From positions 62,001 through 126,000 of the forward strand of contig JAGTXK010000108.1 of NCBI GenBank assembly GCA_019096195.1: a stretch of 64,000 nt of DNA. The letters run 5' to 3'. This DNA is from Boletus sp. NGJ. Taxonomy: Eukaryota > Basidiomycota > Agaricomycetes > Boletales > Boletaceae. Position 1 is the first letter of the stretch. Each line of letters begins with the position of its first letter. The translations under genes and the position numbers were made by a program. Positions 46,999 through 60,021 of the stretch are shown in pieces. The notes under the pieces are model-generated. The model saw nothing but the letters and a program-made list of their open reading frames with translations, did not search any database and was not told the origin of the DNA.

Positions 46999-48960
46999 TC
47001 ACCTCCCTGTCAAGCGAATCTCCATCCATCGCAGAGGTGGGAACGTCACTGCTGCAAACGCAGCCGCGAGCTATGCATGGGAGAGTTGGGTATGTCAGTG
47101 ATACATGCCAAGAGAGGTGTCGCACCTCGAACCCGAGATCGGCGCCGTACGTCGCACCGGCCATTTTTCCTAGCGGTCCTGTATACCACACTTGTGACAT
47201 ACCAATCACTGCGCCAGCTATTCCGAAACAGCACGCCGAGAGACCTGCTATGCCAATAGGAAGTCTGCGAGTGAAAAAATGTGTGGTACACCACAAAGAA
47301 AAGAGTACATCAGGGTGTCATTACGACAGCCACATAGAACGAGAGGCACGTACTTGGAAGAGTTATCCCAATCTGCCAAGTTATATCCTCCCAACTGACC
47401 CCTTTTTCTTCGAAATAGGAAATTTTCCTCCGCAACGATGACGATAAAGAATGCTATCCAGTAACTCAATATGGACAAAAAGTTGGTGAGGATAGTACTG
47501 AAATGCGCCCGTCCAACAACACCGGCAACGGTATAGACAACGAAAACGAAGATTACCCAGAGAAAACGGGGTACCATGGCAAAGGGTCGACCGAGCGCTT
47601 GTATGGAGAGAGCTGCAGAATATGTATTGGGAATGTTGTTGGAACTTTGTTTGTGGACACGTAAGTTCAACATTCGGTCAGGAGCAAAAAGACGCACATC
47701 GCGCTCATCGCCAACACCACCAGGAGTAACTTTCCTCCGCCTCCCCAAGGTGACAGTACTTGAGCGATCAATGCACCCGTGTCCCCACTTGAACCGAAAG
47801 CAGCGACATAAGCAGGGTCGGTGATTGTCATCAACGCAGCGCCTAGTGTCATGGTAAAAACTACCGGAAGGTACAAGCCCAAGAAAGTCAACATGAATAC
47901 GCGCCAAGGATTCGTATCGACGGGTAATCGAACATTGTAGTCAGCAGCAACCGGCGCCCAGCCAGCGACTGAGCCAAAGATGATTGCACCAAAGCCAAGG
48001 ATATCAGCGCTGAGTGCTCTTCCAGTGTCTTCGAATTGCTTCTGGGCATTCACGTCATATCCGGCTTTGCTACCGAGTCCATAGAGACAGCACATGATGA
48101 AAAATGTGACCATCCATGCGTAACGCTCATAGACGTGGACCACGTCGTAGCCGATAAAACAAGGAATGAGAGCACAGACACCGATAATGACGATGCCAAC
48201 GACGAGGGGGAGTGAGTTTGCATCGATCGAAGCAAGCGTCTGGCCACCAAGGATAACAGTCACTGTGGCAAAGCCAAGCCTGAGAGCAGGGTGTCAACGA
48301 GGCTGGCGGCAGGCATGGAAAAGAAAATGTACTGGGTGAGGATGTTTAGGACAGAATAGAACGCACCACCCAGGTACCCTGAACTATAACGTGCGATGAC
48401 CATCGTACGCAAGCCAGTCCGTGGGCCAAGGGTGGCGATAAAGGCCGTTGCAATACTACCGATAGCGGCAAAGCAGAGGATAGTTGCGACGGCATGACTG
48501 GGTTAGGTCTGAGTATAAGGTGATATGGGTAATCGGAGACGCACGGTAGGGTAAGAGTGAACACGTATTGACCCAATACACCTACAGGTATTGTCGCGAG
48601 TACCGTGTTTACGGACCTATTCCATAGGTGAGGTGTGAAACAAAATGGAGAAAGTGGACACACCACCACATGAATAGGCTGTAAGGGATGATAAGTACAA
48701 GCTCGGATATAACTGAACATCGAGGAAACAGACTTGTTCCATGAATTTTTTGTTTCCCTGCGGTGTTCTGGCACGCGCTCTACGCCTCTTGCTTCAACAC
48801 CACTGTCGAAGAGTTTGGAGAGAATAGGGCCAAAGACACCAAAACGCTTTGCAATTACTTGATCCGGGACATCCTCGACCACGCGCACCTCGGTGCCGAC
48901 AGCAGATTCAGAGATGGCTTTTTCCTTGTCATAGGGCTGGCAGCTGCTAGCCTTGGACAT
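46999..48960 (-). CDS. NCS1 / Fcy2-type purine-cytosine permease, copy 1
   Basis: Start MSKASS at 48960 (an upstream in-frame ATG at 49002 is possible). In order: cytosolic N-terminus with GVEARGVERVPEHRRETKNSWNK (the NCS1 signature region), intron, SVNTVLATIPVGVLGQYVF, intron, a membrane segment with IARYSSGYLGG, LTQYIFFSMP, GGQTLASIDANSLPLVVGIVIIG, CFIGYDVVHVYERYAW, GWAPVAADYNVRLP, SPWGGGGK, a 49-bp intron, NNIPNTYSAALSIQALG, LADWDN, GMSQVWYTGPLGK, and LRWMEIRLTGR with stop at 46999. That matches the ~500-residue, 12-helix proton symporters for cytosine and purines. One apparent 1-nt shift (before FATVTVILGG, ~48255) is shared with copy 2 and needs resolving. Confidence 0.8.
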
Positions 48961-49002
48961 ACTGAAGGCACGAGAGAGGAAGAGGTGAGTGGGCGGGGGC
49001 AC

Positions 49003-49600
49003 GCGATATAATGGGCTGAATGAAGAGGGCAGTGATGATTAGTACACATTAAGATATGGGAACGACTGCACGGAGATCCGCACGCTTTATTTCTAGCGAG
49101 TCACACTACATCAAAACGTTGGCGTATTCACCACAGGCCAAGAACTTGGAAAGCTATGGACAGTGACTGCTGCTTGAACTAGCAACCAAGAAGGTGAGGC
49201 TGGTTGTACGAGCTGCTTGCTTTTAGTAAATTGTAAGGGCCCACATGCGTTTGAAAAACGTGTCGGATCGATAAGGTGTGAAAGATTCTTCTAAATCTAT
49301 GATCCCGTCAACAGAACGATATCAGCATGAGTAATTTGGACATTTGAACCTTCCATTTGCGAGCAGCCCGCAGGCCCAAAGTTACCCGATTCCGTCGAAT
49401 AATCATTCAAGGTCATTCGAACTTGAGTTACAAGTTCTTCCAGGTGGTTGAGACGCTCTTTGCAGCCTGGAGGACCACGACCGCGACATGGGAATATACT
49501 ACGTAATCCATATCCAAGCTTCTTTTGCTTTCCTTCAGGTCGACTGTAGCAACGTGATCGATAAATTCACAATCGATACAGAGAAGTATCTACATGGGTT
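49003..49600. other. Upstream of NCS1-1, part of segmental duplication
   Basis: Matches 56650-57110 (GGAGATCCGCA(C/T)GCTT, then GTTACAAGTTCTTCCAGGTG). Its last part (49490-49530, TGGGAATATACTACGTAA) matches 57855-57880 after a ~700-bp gap. No gene seen. Confidence 0.6.
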
Positions 49601-49609
49601 GCATTGTAT

Positions 49610-51890
49610 CACCTAGATTAATGTGTCTCATCTTGTGTAACCGAGCGACAACACCACATCCACGTAGGAAACGAGATCGAAAGGGTAGAGACGCCTGTTT
49701 CTTGTTGATGCTGATTGAGCGTAAGCCTATCGATGTAGGCGAACCGAAAGGAATGCGCACCGTTACGTGGACCGTCCCAGTCGAAGGTTGGGATGGATTA
49801 CTCTCTTGTTGCGGCTAATGGGACGTGAGCTATCGTTACGAGTTCTGTCGTCACCAGAAAAAAAAACGCACTGGGCGGGTTTCGTTTACGCCCACAGAAC
49901 CTGATCCACTGCGCGAGGTATCCTTGTTCGGAGCTTTTGGAACGGCAGCTTTTGAAGGTGGTTTATCCTGCAGGTGTAATGAGTCCCTGCATACAAACTC
50001 AAGGCACAACAAACCTTTCGTCTTCCAAACGATCTCGCGGCCACTCGCTGGAATAATATGTTAGCACACTACATCTGATCGTCTTTCAAGGAACAGCACT
50101 CACTGGCGTAGGTTGAGCTGCAGCCATCCACGAAGGTCCCTCGTTTGTGGCATCGATTCTTGTTGATGAATGGGAAGGAGATCGATGATCAGCAGGCTTG
50201 CGTGACTTTCCAGAAAGTTGACCGAGCTCAGGTGAAGTGGCACCCCCGGGCCTGTTACGCTTTCTCCATAGCCGCTTTCTAAATATCGAGTGGCGCCGGG
50301 GTGACTCGACAGTATCGACATTTTCAAGTTCCACTGGATGTACCTCAGGAGGAGAGGTCACTGGTGGAAAACCCAATGATTGTGATATGGGATGAGAGCC
50401 AACCGGTGGTATCTCATCCTCCCGGGTATCGACAGACGGCGCCGGGGACAGTGACTGTAGCAACATCAACACGGAAGCAAGAGGAGACTGAAGTAATCAC
50501 CAACCTGATCGTCGTAGTCGAATTGAGCGGGCGTCGACGACACCTCGTGCTATGCCGTCGTGAGAACTCGGTTCAAGGGGGAGCAAACGAACTTATACCT
50601 CAATGAGATCACCATTGTCACCCTCGCCGTGTCCCTTGGACTTGGCAACTCGACTGGATTCCCCAGGCACTTCCTGTTGTACGTACACAATATCGGAGTC
50701 AGCGCAACTATTTTGGTGACGGAATGACGAAATCTTACTGGGGTGGAGCTAGATACCCTGCCATCATGGTCGCCTGATGTCGGAGGTTGTTGAATTTCGT
50801 CGCGAGTAGATATCTATGTATTTCGTCAGCATGGGGGATGGAACAGGGCTTATTTGACAAGCAAGCAGTATAAAGGCCAAAGTACTTACATTAAATGGTC
50901 CATACAGGTCTGGGAGAATCTTACCGAGATCATGAATGATGATTTTCCCATCGTACCGTCCAGCCGCAAGACGGCTACTGTCCAGTGAGATGCCGATTGA
51001 CCGTATCTGATTACCAACCTCGAGAACAGGACCAATCTGAGTGAGTGTCGATGTATCCAGGAACAGGATGGAATCGGCTGCAAAGGCTGCAATGAATTTG
51101 CCATTCGCAGCTAGGGCAATAGAGGAGGCATCATTGTTGACATGGTGGAGAATTTGCGATTCAGCCAGTTGGGTCCCACTGGAGGCATGAAACGCCTTGA
51201 TTTTGTTTTCGCGGGATACAGCGAAAATCTGCTGACCGTTGCTTGACCATGCAAGCAGAGTCATCGCGGCCCATGTAGGTAGGTTAATCTTGATGGTGAC
51301 AAGTTCATCACCGGTGTAACTGTTGAAAATGCGGATCCTCATGGTGCAGGCAGTGGCAATGCGGTCACCACTTGGAGAGAATCGGATTCCATCGACATCT
51401 CGGTCATGTTTGAGTGGACCGACGAGTCTCTGTCCAGTTGTTATGCTCCAGATGTTCGCTTCCCCAGCGCGAGACCCGGTGGCGAACCTTGTCGAATCTG
51501 GGGAGACATCCACTGCATCCACCGCAACTGTGCCCTCTACCTCGATAACCCTTTCATGTATCTCTCCATCCCACACGCTTGCCCCCTTCGGAAAAGTCCC
51601 ACCAACTATCCACTGGTGATCCTTCGATGCAGAGATTGAACACAACTTCATTCCCGTTTGCTTTCCGACCTCTTGACCGTCTGCAAGTCGCCATCGTTGA
51701 ATCCCGTTGTCGTTTCCGCCAAAAACATGCTTTCCGTCGGGGTGGAATGCGACCGCCCACACCGCACCAGAGCGACCGGTGTCAAGTAGCATCGCTTCGT
51801 CTTACTGAATAGTCAGTATCACTCAGTCACTCCTCGGAGCTGCTACGCACCAGTATTTGTCGACGACATCCTCGCTAATACAGTGACAGT
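49610..51890 (-). CDS. WD40-repeat protein, unit F (best-preserved member)
   Basis: Seven blades are read without interruption from 51792 to 50890: VWAVAFHPDGKHVFGG, CSISASKDHQWIVGG, VDAVDVSPDSTRFATG, DGIRFSPSGDRIATA, TLLAWSSNGQQIFAVS, SSIALAANGKFIAAF and IGISLDSSRLAAG. A 76-bp intron (50889-50814), a second intron (GTAAGATTTC...CAACAG) and further short introns lead to the tail exon (50472-50086: FRKRLWRKR, KSRKPADHRSPSHSS) and a last exon near 49960-49850 (DKPPSKAAVPK). The N-terminal EYRCVA-type segment near 51860 is out of frame with blade 1, so translation may start at 51792. It is a propeller scaffold with a basic Ser/Pro-rich tail. Cytosolic or nuclear location is unknown. Confidence 0.72.
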
Positions 51891-52560
51891 CGTGGGGTTC
51901 GAAGAGTGAAAAAAACGAGTGTTTCGGTTTACTCGTGGTGCGCAACGTTACTTCATAACACGTTTTCGTATTCTCAATATATTTGGTCTGGTTATGCTGT
52001 GGCTCGTATCTTTGGCGCTTATTCTTACTCGGATCCCAGCCTGAGTTACTAGGTAACCTTGTTGCGATAACCAGGCAATCAGTGACTCAATCAGTCCACG
52101 TTGGCGAAACTTGCATTCCTTGCCAAGCGTACTCCTATCCTGCCCGGGGCCTACTCGAAGTGCTCGTCATGTCTCGGCTGCACCGGTTCACCATGAGTGT
52201 ACAGTTCGCATTAAACCAACTCGCGACATACCCCGCACGAAATTCGGCGTGTTCACATAAAGGGCGCGGTCATGCTCCAGTCAAAGTTGAATGCACACCA
52301 CGTCACGTTGACAGACATATGTGTACAGACTGGACGTTCTCGGGCTTCCTACGTGTCTCCGGAGCTCGAGCGGTTGCGCTCACACACAACTTCGTTGACA
52401 GACAACAGTATGAAAGTTACAGATCAAATGTCATGTTGAGGTTTGGATGAGGATCCTACCAGCGCAGCATACACGTCAGTGTGATCGAGCGCACCACGTC
52501 GTGTAGTGTGTTCTATGGTCATTCAATGCATGATGGAAGTATTGCAACTCTACTCCGATG
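51891..52560 (-). promoter_or_regulatory. Upstream region of WD40 unit F
   Basis: Shares with the other units GTGCGCAACGTTACTTCATAA, TTGGCGCTTATTC, CATAAAGGGCGCGGTC and ATATGTGTACAGACTGG. The far part (52440-52560, CAGTGTGATCGAGCGCACCAC) matches 13235-13290. Confidence 0.5.
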
Positions 52561-54400
52561 AAGAGGGACTAGGGAAGGACGACCCCATTACTGTCGCAGT
52601 ACTTCGACCGCATAGCAAGTACGCCCCCCTCCCGCGACGTTTGCAGGACCACCGACACTGACGAGCCGGCCAGATACAAATATTCCCTGCGATCTCATTT
52701 TACGCCCTGCATGTGGCAGAATCGGTTCACGCGGCCTGCAACATTCTCGACCAGGTTTACTATGGATCAAGCCTTGAGCTTCACTTCGTCGTGCGGCAAT
52801 TGCGAGTCTGAAACGGACCAACCACCGAGTTTATGTATGTTGGCAACACGGTCTGAGATGAAGTTGATTTATGGTCGTCATCGACGATGATACTCTGAAG
52901 AGCGGGGGCAGTAACCACTTTAAAGGCGACAGAGCGACTCGAATGAATAATCCCCGACGATTGTTTCAAGGGACGGGTCGTTGATCGAGTACTGTCATTC
53001 GAAACGTCGTGTGCGATGAATTAGAGAGAGTAAAATAGCTTGTGAGTGTGGCTCCTTATCATCGATATCGTCACCAGACTCCGGAGAGCGTAAGGAGTTC
53101 GCTGACGTGGATAGTGTCCATCAGTAGTACTCGGCCGTCTACTCACCTGTTCACATGTAGGGGAAATCACCTTCGGTATCGATACTGATTCAAAGAATAT
53201 CGAGTCCTCGTTACCTGTCGCTGTCTCTGGTGCTTGCTGCCAAGTCACAGATATCCGGACGGTAACACTGCGTTTGGTGCCATGGCAGAAACTTCTAGTG
53301 ACTTTCAACCGTGAACATTGAATGTCACACCCATCTTCGACGATGATAAACTCGCCGACTCGGGCTACACAAGCGCACTTCCTCCGTTGCGGGTTGAGTG
53401 TGAGCTGCGGTGTATGCACCAAGAAAGATTCCCATCAAGTTTGTGGTATGCATGGTGTCGAAGAACCATACAATGGCGTCAATGACCTCCGTGGAGGAGA
53501 GTGCCGGCGAACTCGAATGAAGCCATCCTGCTCGTTATATGCCTTGCTTGGGTTGTATGAATGCCAGGTGAGGCTACGTACTGGTACGTTCGAACTGTCG
53601 ATAAGGTGGATGGCTGACTGAATCTCCAACTGCAGATTGACACTAGTCTGGTGATCACCAGCCACGTCGACACCTCGGTGCTGCTGCCACGGTAGCAAGT
53701 TAGAACAGCAACACTGCGTTCGCTGTCACAGAGACTACACATTCAATCATTCAGAGGCATGCACGTTGCCGCACGTCTTCAATTTTGCAGTAAGAGCAGA
53801 TCGTCGAGAATACGGACCGAGTCATCGAATCCGTTTGTTGCGGGAGTCGGGAGCCCGCTGGTGCATGGCATGGGGGAGACGGGACGTGGACCCAGCCAAA
53901 GCCGTGCTCTAGGGGGTGGCACACGATCGATACGCACGCTGTCGAAGAACAATACAATGGTGTCAACGCCCTCCGCTGTGATCCAGGTCCTGATCAAAAG
54001 TGCACGCGAACCCAAATGAAGTGTCCTAGCGGTCGTTTCAAGCCTCTCTATGACATCCAAGTGAAGTACATCCAGAACGATAAAGGAGATTACCGGGCGC
54101 ATTTGAAGAGAAAAAAAGGCCATATTACGGAAGCAACCAGTGGTTTAGAAGGATGTTCAACCTCGACGACTCGTATGTGTTGGAAGACGAAGCAGACGAG
54201 GAAGAGGAAGAGGGGAGGACAAGGAAGAAGAGTAAGGTTGAAGATTGAAAACGTGTTCTGGATCCAAAGTCTGGTTTCCGCATGAAAGCGATGGCGATTG
54301 TTGCATATGTGGATGATGGCTCTAGTCATGGTCGGCTTGCCGTGTAAAGTATGAGCATGTATATGTGCACAGTGCGGCCAGTGTCAACAGTGACGGCTCC
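52561..54400. other. No assignable gene; local repeat with coding hints
   Basis: Minus-strand pieces near 53530-53440 (STEVIDAIVWFFDTMHTTNLMG) and 54010-53930 (ITAEGVDTIVLFFDSVRI) are similar to each other. They look like repeated exons of a membrane or other protein I cannot name. No continuous gene can be drawn. From 54400 the sequence matches 46800 (segmental duplication). Confidence 0.4.
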
Positions 54401-54609
54401 CCAAAGCAGTTGAAACCATGCTCGATCGTTATCGTCAACGAGCAAGTACGTACTGACTGAACGAGCGACTGGATTACCACGTATGCCTTGCATTGCCTAC
54501 ACTCAACTCTCGATTGAAAAACTCACTTTCGAATTCAAGATAAAATACACATCGTGTACGCTCACGGACCTTCGACCACCCGTGCCAGGGATCACTTGAC
54601 AAACCTTGC

Positions 54610-56616
54610 TCACCTCCCCGTCAAGCGAATCTCCATCCATCGCAGAGGTGGGAATGTCACTGCTGCAAACGCAGCCGCGAGCTATGCATGGGAGAAACAA
54701 AAAGAAAGGATGTATCAATGATACGTGCTGATGCTGACGATGACATCAAGAGAGGTGCCGCACCTCGAACCCGAGATCGGCGCCGTACGCCGCACCGGCC
54801 ATTTTTCCAAGCGGTCCTGTGTACCACACTTGTGACATACCGATAACTGCCCCGGTTACTCCAAAACAGCACGCCAAGAAACCTGCGATCCCAATTGGAA
54901 GTCTGCGGGTAAAAAATGCATGGTACAGTTCGGAGACGCCACAAAAAAAAAAAAAAAAAAAGTACATGAGCACGTCATTACGACAGCCGCCTAAAGCAAG
55001 AAGCACGTACTTGGAAGGGTTATCCCAATCTGCCAAGTTGTATCCTCCCAACCGGCCCCCTTTTCGTCGAAATAGGAAATGTTCCTCCGCAACAATGACG
55101 ACAAAGAATGCTACCCAATAACTCAATATAGACAAAAGGTTGGTGAGGATAGTACTGAAATGCGCCCGTCCAGCAATACCGGCAATGGTATAGGCAAGGA
55201 AGATGAAAAACACCCAGAGGAAACGGGGTACCATGGCAAAGGGTCGACCGAGCGCTTGTATGGAGAGCGCTGCAGAGAATAAGTATTGGGAATGTTGTTG
55301 GAACTTGGTTGTGGACACGTAAGTTCAACATTCGGTCAAGAGAAAAAAGACGCACATCGCGCTCAACGCCAACATCACCAAGAGAAACTTTCCTCCGCCT
55401 CCCCAAGGTGACAACACCTGAGCGATCAGTGCACCTGTGTCCGCACTTGCACCGAAAGCAGCAACATAAGCAGGGTCGGTGATTGTCATCAACGCAGCAC
55501 CCAGTGTCACAGTGAAAACTATCGGAAGGTACAAGCCCAAGAAAGTCAACATGAATACGCGCCAAGGATTCGTATCGACGGGTAATCGAACATTGTAGTC
55601 AGCAGCAACCGGCGCCCAGCCAGCGACCGAGCTAAAGATGATTGCACCGAAGCCAAGAATATCAGCGCTGAGTGCTCTTCCAGTGTCTTCGAACTGCCTT
55701 TGGGCATTCACGTCATATCCGGCTTTGCTACCGAGTCCATAAAGACAGCATATGACGAAAAATATGGCAATCCATGCGTAACGCTCGTAGACGTGGACCA
55801 CGTCGTAGCCGATAAAACAAGGAATGAGAGAGCAGACACCGATAATGATGATGCCGACGACAAGGGGGAGTGAGTTTGCATCGATCGAAGCAAGCGTCTG
55901 GCCACCGAGGATAACAGCGACCGTGGCAAAGCCAAGCCTAAAGGCCGGGTGTCAACAAGGTTGGTGACAGGCATGGAAAAGAAGACGTACTGAGTGAGGA
56001 TATTTAGGACAGAATAGAACACGCCACCCAGGTACCCTGAACTATAACGTGCGATGATCATCGTACGCAAGCCGGTCTGTGGGCCAAGGGTGGCGATAAA
56101 GGCCGTTGCAATACTACCGATAGCGGCAAAGCAGAGGATAGTTGCGACGGCATGACTGGGTTAGGTCTGAGTACAATGTAATATGGGTAATCGGAGACGC
56201 ACGGTAGGGTAAGAGTGAACACGTATTGACCCAATACGCCCACAGGTATTGCCATGAGTACAGTGTTTACCGACCTATTCCATAGGTGAGGTGTGAAAAA
56301 AATGGAGAAAGTGGACACACCACCACATGAATAGGCTGTAAGGGATGATAAGTACAAGCTCGGATATGAACTGAACATAGAGGAAACAGACTTGTTCCAT
56401 GAATTTTTTGTTTCCCTGCGGTGTTCTGGCACGCGCTCTACGCCTCTTGCTTCGACACCACTGTCGAAGAGTCTGGAGAGGGAAAGGGCCAAAGACACCA
56501 AAACGCTTTGCAATTACTTGGTCTGGTCGAGCGTCCTCGACTGCGTACACCTCGGTGTCGACAGCGGAGACCCCTCTTTCCTTGTCATAGGACCAGTGGC
56601 TGCTAGCCTTGGACAT
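54610..56616 (-). pseudogene. NCS1 / Fcy2-type permease, copy 2
   Basis: Near-duplicate of copy 1 with the same introns and motifs (GVEARGVERVPEHRRETKNSW, GGQTLASIDANSLP, GWAPVAADYNVRLP, SPWGGGGK, GMSQVWYTGPLGK). Start MSKASSHW at 56616, stop at 54610. Unlike copy 1 it has an extra base after FGVFGP (~56480) and two extra bases near NNIPNTYS (~55285). It also carries the shift before FATVTV seen in copy 1. An 18-A run lies in the last-but-one intron (54942-54960). Taken at face value it is a recent pseudogene. Confidence 0.75.
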
Positions 56617-56649
56617 GCTGAAGATACGGGAGAGGATGAGGTGAGTGGC

Positions 56650-58760
56650 CGGAGGGTACGCGGATATGGCAGGGCAGTGATGAATACATGTTAAATATCA
56701 ATATCGGGAGCGACCGCACGGAGATCCGCATGCTTCATTTCGAGGAAGCTGTAGCAAGGCACATTTAAATGTGGTGGTGTGTTTGAGACGACTATGGCAT
56801 ATTCATCACAAGCTAGCGAACTTGAAAGCGATCAACGGTTACTGGCCGAACCAGCAACCGAGAACATGAGAGTGATTGTACGAGCGGCGTGTCTTAGCAA
56901 GGAGTAGGGGCCCTGTCAGGTGGTAAAACGTGTCGGATAAAAGGTGTGGAAAAAAAAAGCTAAATTCATACTGTACGGTGATCGCATTAACAGAACGATA
57001 TCTGTGAGGAGTTTGAACGTTTGAACGTTCCGTTTTGCGAGACCCTGCAGACCTAAAGTCACCCGACTCCGGAGAATAACTAAAAGGTTAGTCGAACTTG
57101 GGTTACAAGTTCTTCCAGGTGTTTGACACGCACTTTGCAGCCCAGTGCACACAACGTTGTAATTCAGACGACTTAACCACCGGACCACAGACGGGTCTTT
57201 ACGGGGGTGTCTGTGGCGCTGCAATACGGCGTATTCAAACTCGACAGCGAGGGAATCGACATCGTTCTGTGAGAGACACGTCACATCATAGGAATAACCA
57301 TCACGTCGGAATTCCACTTGCCGGAGTTAACGTTGGATTGCGACCAACAGCGATGTAGTCTCATCTGAGCTTTCAGAGCGTAAGTGGAAAAATAAGATAC
57401 CGACCATCAAAACGTCAATCCACATTTACATTTTGGATCAAAGTCTCGATTGAGCCAGGAAAATGAGTAATCAGATACTCACGGAGTATCTAGTAATACC
57501 ACTATCCGCGAGACTCTGATGGCGTGTATCCCTCGGATCCAATGATGGTCCGCCGAATCACATGCCGGTCAATTTACCACCCGGCGTCTTCAGCTCAACT
57601 TCCCGTAGTGAGTTTGAGTGGGAGTACCACCTCGGTTCGATAACCACGACGAGATTTATATCCGATACATTCGCACTCTATATCAGCAATGATGATGAGG
57701 CGTCTGAACAAATGGGTTTAGCTTTATGAAGGCCTTTGCCGTATCACATACCCACCGGACTAGAAACCGCTCGATTTGAGGCGTTCATTCATAGTTTAGG
57801 GCTTGCTCGTGCGCCAAACTGGAACACAGGCCCGAAATCTGTGCCAACGTCCCTCGTGCGACGTGGGAATCTACTACGTAAGCTATACCCGGCTGCTTCA
57901 TAGAGAAATTGTATCCACCCGTAGCCCTAACCGCCAAGGTATCATTGAACCGATTCTTCAGGTTCAGCGCGCGATAGACGCGGAGACAAACACCCTACCT
58001 CACCTCACCCGTCGAGCGGCCTTGAGGCGACAGACCGCACTCACAACCCCAATTTTCTATTGCCCTTGCTCGTCTTGCATCCTCGAACGAGGTCAGTATC
58101 TGGGCTGGCGCTCGTGGCCATCGCGACCTCGAGGACGCTGGTCACAACAGCAATGGTGGCGAAACGCATCTCTTGGTGAGCTTAGGTGTTGATGACATCG
58201 ATGAGCTGCGGTGCGTGCGTTTCATTCTTGAGACCTTACCTAACTCGGTTATGCTTCCTCGAGGCAGTCGAGGTCGCGCGTGTTCGACAAGGCAATTGTA
58301 GGCGAGCCATCTTTTATATCCGTTATATCATTCGCTGTAGCGGCTCCTGTTCCAAGTCATTTATGATGGTTGACAGCATCTTACAGCAATCCTAGATGTG
58401 TCTCCTCGGGTGAAGCGTTCGCGAGAACGGTTCGTGACAGCCCATCATCGCAAGACCCGGGATAGAGCATGCCAAGGACGCCCCGACCCTTTGAATGGTC
58501 TATCCTTTGACAGGAGCCATGGCCTCGATCGATCGGATGAAAAAAAAAAAAGGTCATTCAGATCTTCGCGCTTGCAATAATTGGTCCGCCTCCGAGCCAC
58601 CGTCAGACAAGCACACTATTTACGATCCGGCAGGCTCGTTCGTATACCACTCGATCCATTTCACGTCGTCTCTGGATATGTACATGTTACCAATCAATGC
58701 AATGCCCATCCTTTCAGCGACGCCGCACCACTCGTCCGTTCTATTTCTAACACGCATGAA
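56650..58760. other. Duplication end and unassigned stretch
   Basis: 56650-57110 duplicates 49003-49490. 57855-57890 resumes the match to 49490-49530 after ~700 bp of unique DNA. A 129-codon plus-strand frame (57803-58192) has no recognisable domain and is not supported. Nothing else is seen up to the DLH stop at 58763. Confidence 0.45.
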
Positions 58761-58762
58761 AT

Positions 58763-60021
58763 TCACGTCGAAAATCGGGTGAACCACTCTTTGATACCAC
58801 GTGCGCTTTCCTCCTTTGCCCAACCTGTTCCCAGGAATACAAATGGTCAGCGTCCGAAACACAAGTCACGAGTGTCAAGACGTGGGAGAGAGGGGGAAGA
58901 CGTACGCTCATGGGGTACGTTCGGGTCTCCGCGCACAGCGAATCCGTGGGAAACGCCCGCAAACACCTGGAAAAAGTAGCTCGATTTGTTGCGTACCAAG
59001 ATGTCTTCCGCAAGTCGTCGTGACTCGAGTGGGAATGTGTGATCGACCTCTGTTGTCAATGCACAAACGCGGTGGAAGGTGTCAGCTCAGACGTTGGCGG
59101 GTGTGGAGAAAAACAGAATATCGGTTCGTCGACGCTCACCCGAACAGGAGAGGAGGAGGGGACCTGTCAAGGTGTCGGCATGAGCCCCGAGGTGATGGGA
59201 AAGGAGGATGTATGGGATTATAACGTACGTGTGATCTTTTCGAAATGGCTTTCTTCGAGGAAGGCAGGGTGGGCGATCGCACCTATGCGGACGTGCAGAC
59301 ATTAAGTGGGGGGGAAAGGTGAGCATGACGACACATGTTACCTGCGACGATGGATCCCTCTGCAGCTAGATCCAGCACAAATGGTGCGCCAAAACAGTAA
59401 CCTGGAGACAAAGACGTTCATGTTTACTCAGCATACGTCGATAGAGGAAAGACACGTACCGACTGCGGTGTACTTTGTCGTCTCGATGCCTTGTTGGGAA
59501 AAATGGACGACGACGAGCATTTCAGAGGGGGGATGGGATGTGTTCAAAGGGCAAAGAGCATACCATATGTCGCTTTGACGGCGTCAAGCCACTTTGGGAA
59601 GGCCTCGCTCGCGGGAGCGCGTGCCCCTTCAATCCAAGCATTCCTATCACTATTTGCGGGCAAATCCTGGACGGCCGACCCAAAGAAATAGTCAGGTCCG
59701 AGTACGATGAATCCTGGTGGCCCCCCCCCAAAAAAAAAAAAATGTCAGCATGTCCGAGGCACACCAACAACTGATGAACAAAAACGCACCACACGAGGCG
59801 AAATAGTCTTGCAACAACTTGTTGTTGATGAACATAGGTCCCCAGACGTCTGCGAGGAACAAGAGAACTCTCTTGTGTGGTGTAGACGCTGCACCTGCCG
59901 GCGGATCGGCGATGTAGGTGTTCAATCCACCGAGGAGTTCGACCCGTCCTTCAGGGGTCCCGGTGTGTTTGATGCCAGTCCAGCAACATGAGGTAGGGGG
60001 GCCTGCGAGCGTCGAGGACAT
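58763..60021 (-). CDS. Dienelactone hydrolase family protein A
   Basis: Alpha/beta hydrolase of the DLH family, start ATG at 60021. Exon 1 (GLNTYIADPPAG, VLLFLADVWGPMFINNKLLQDYFA) ends near 59800. Exon 2 (59713-59564) encodes FIVLGPDYFFGSAVQDLP and FPKWLDAVKATYG. Exon 3 (59401-59342) has GYCFGAPFVLDLAAEG with the nucleophilic Cys. The next exon reads AIAHPAFLEESHFEKI. A further exon ends with FPLESRRLAEDILV and FAGVSHGFAVRGDP (catalytic His). The last exon ends ARGIKEWFTRFST. The triad Cys-Asp-His is plausible and the frame is consistent across introns. Family members cleave dienelactones or act as general esterases. The substrate is unknown. Cytosolic, no signal peptide. Confidence 0.82.

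Noticed and set aside
57803-58192. 129-codon plus-strand frame as a hypothetical gene
   Set aside because: No domain, no clear promoter, no paralogue, and Arg/Ser-rich composition typical of chance frames in GC-rich DNA.
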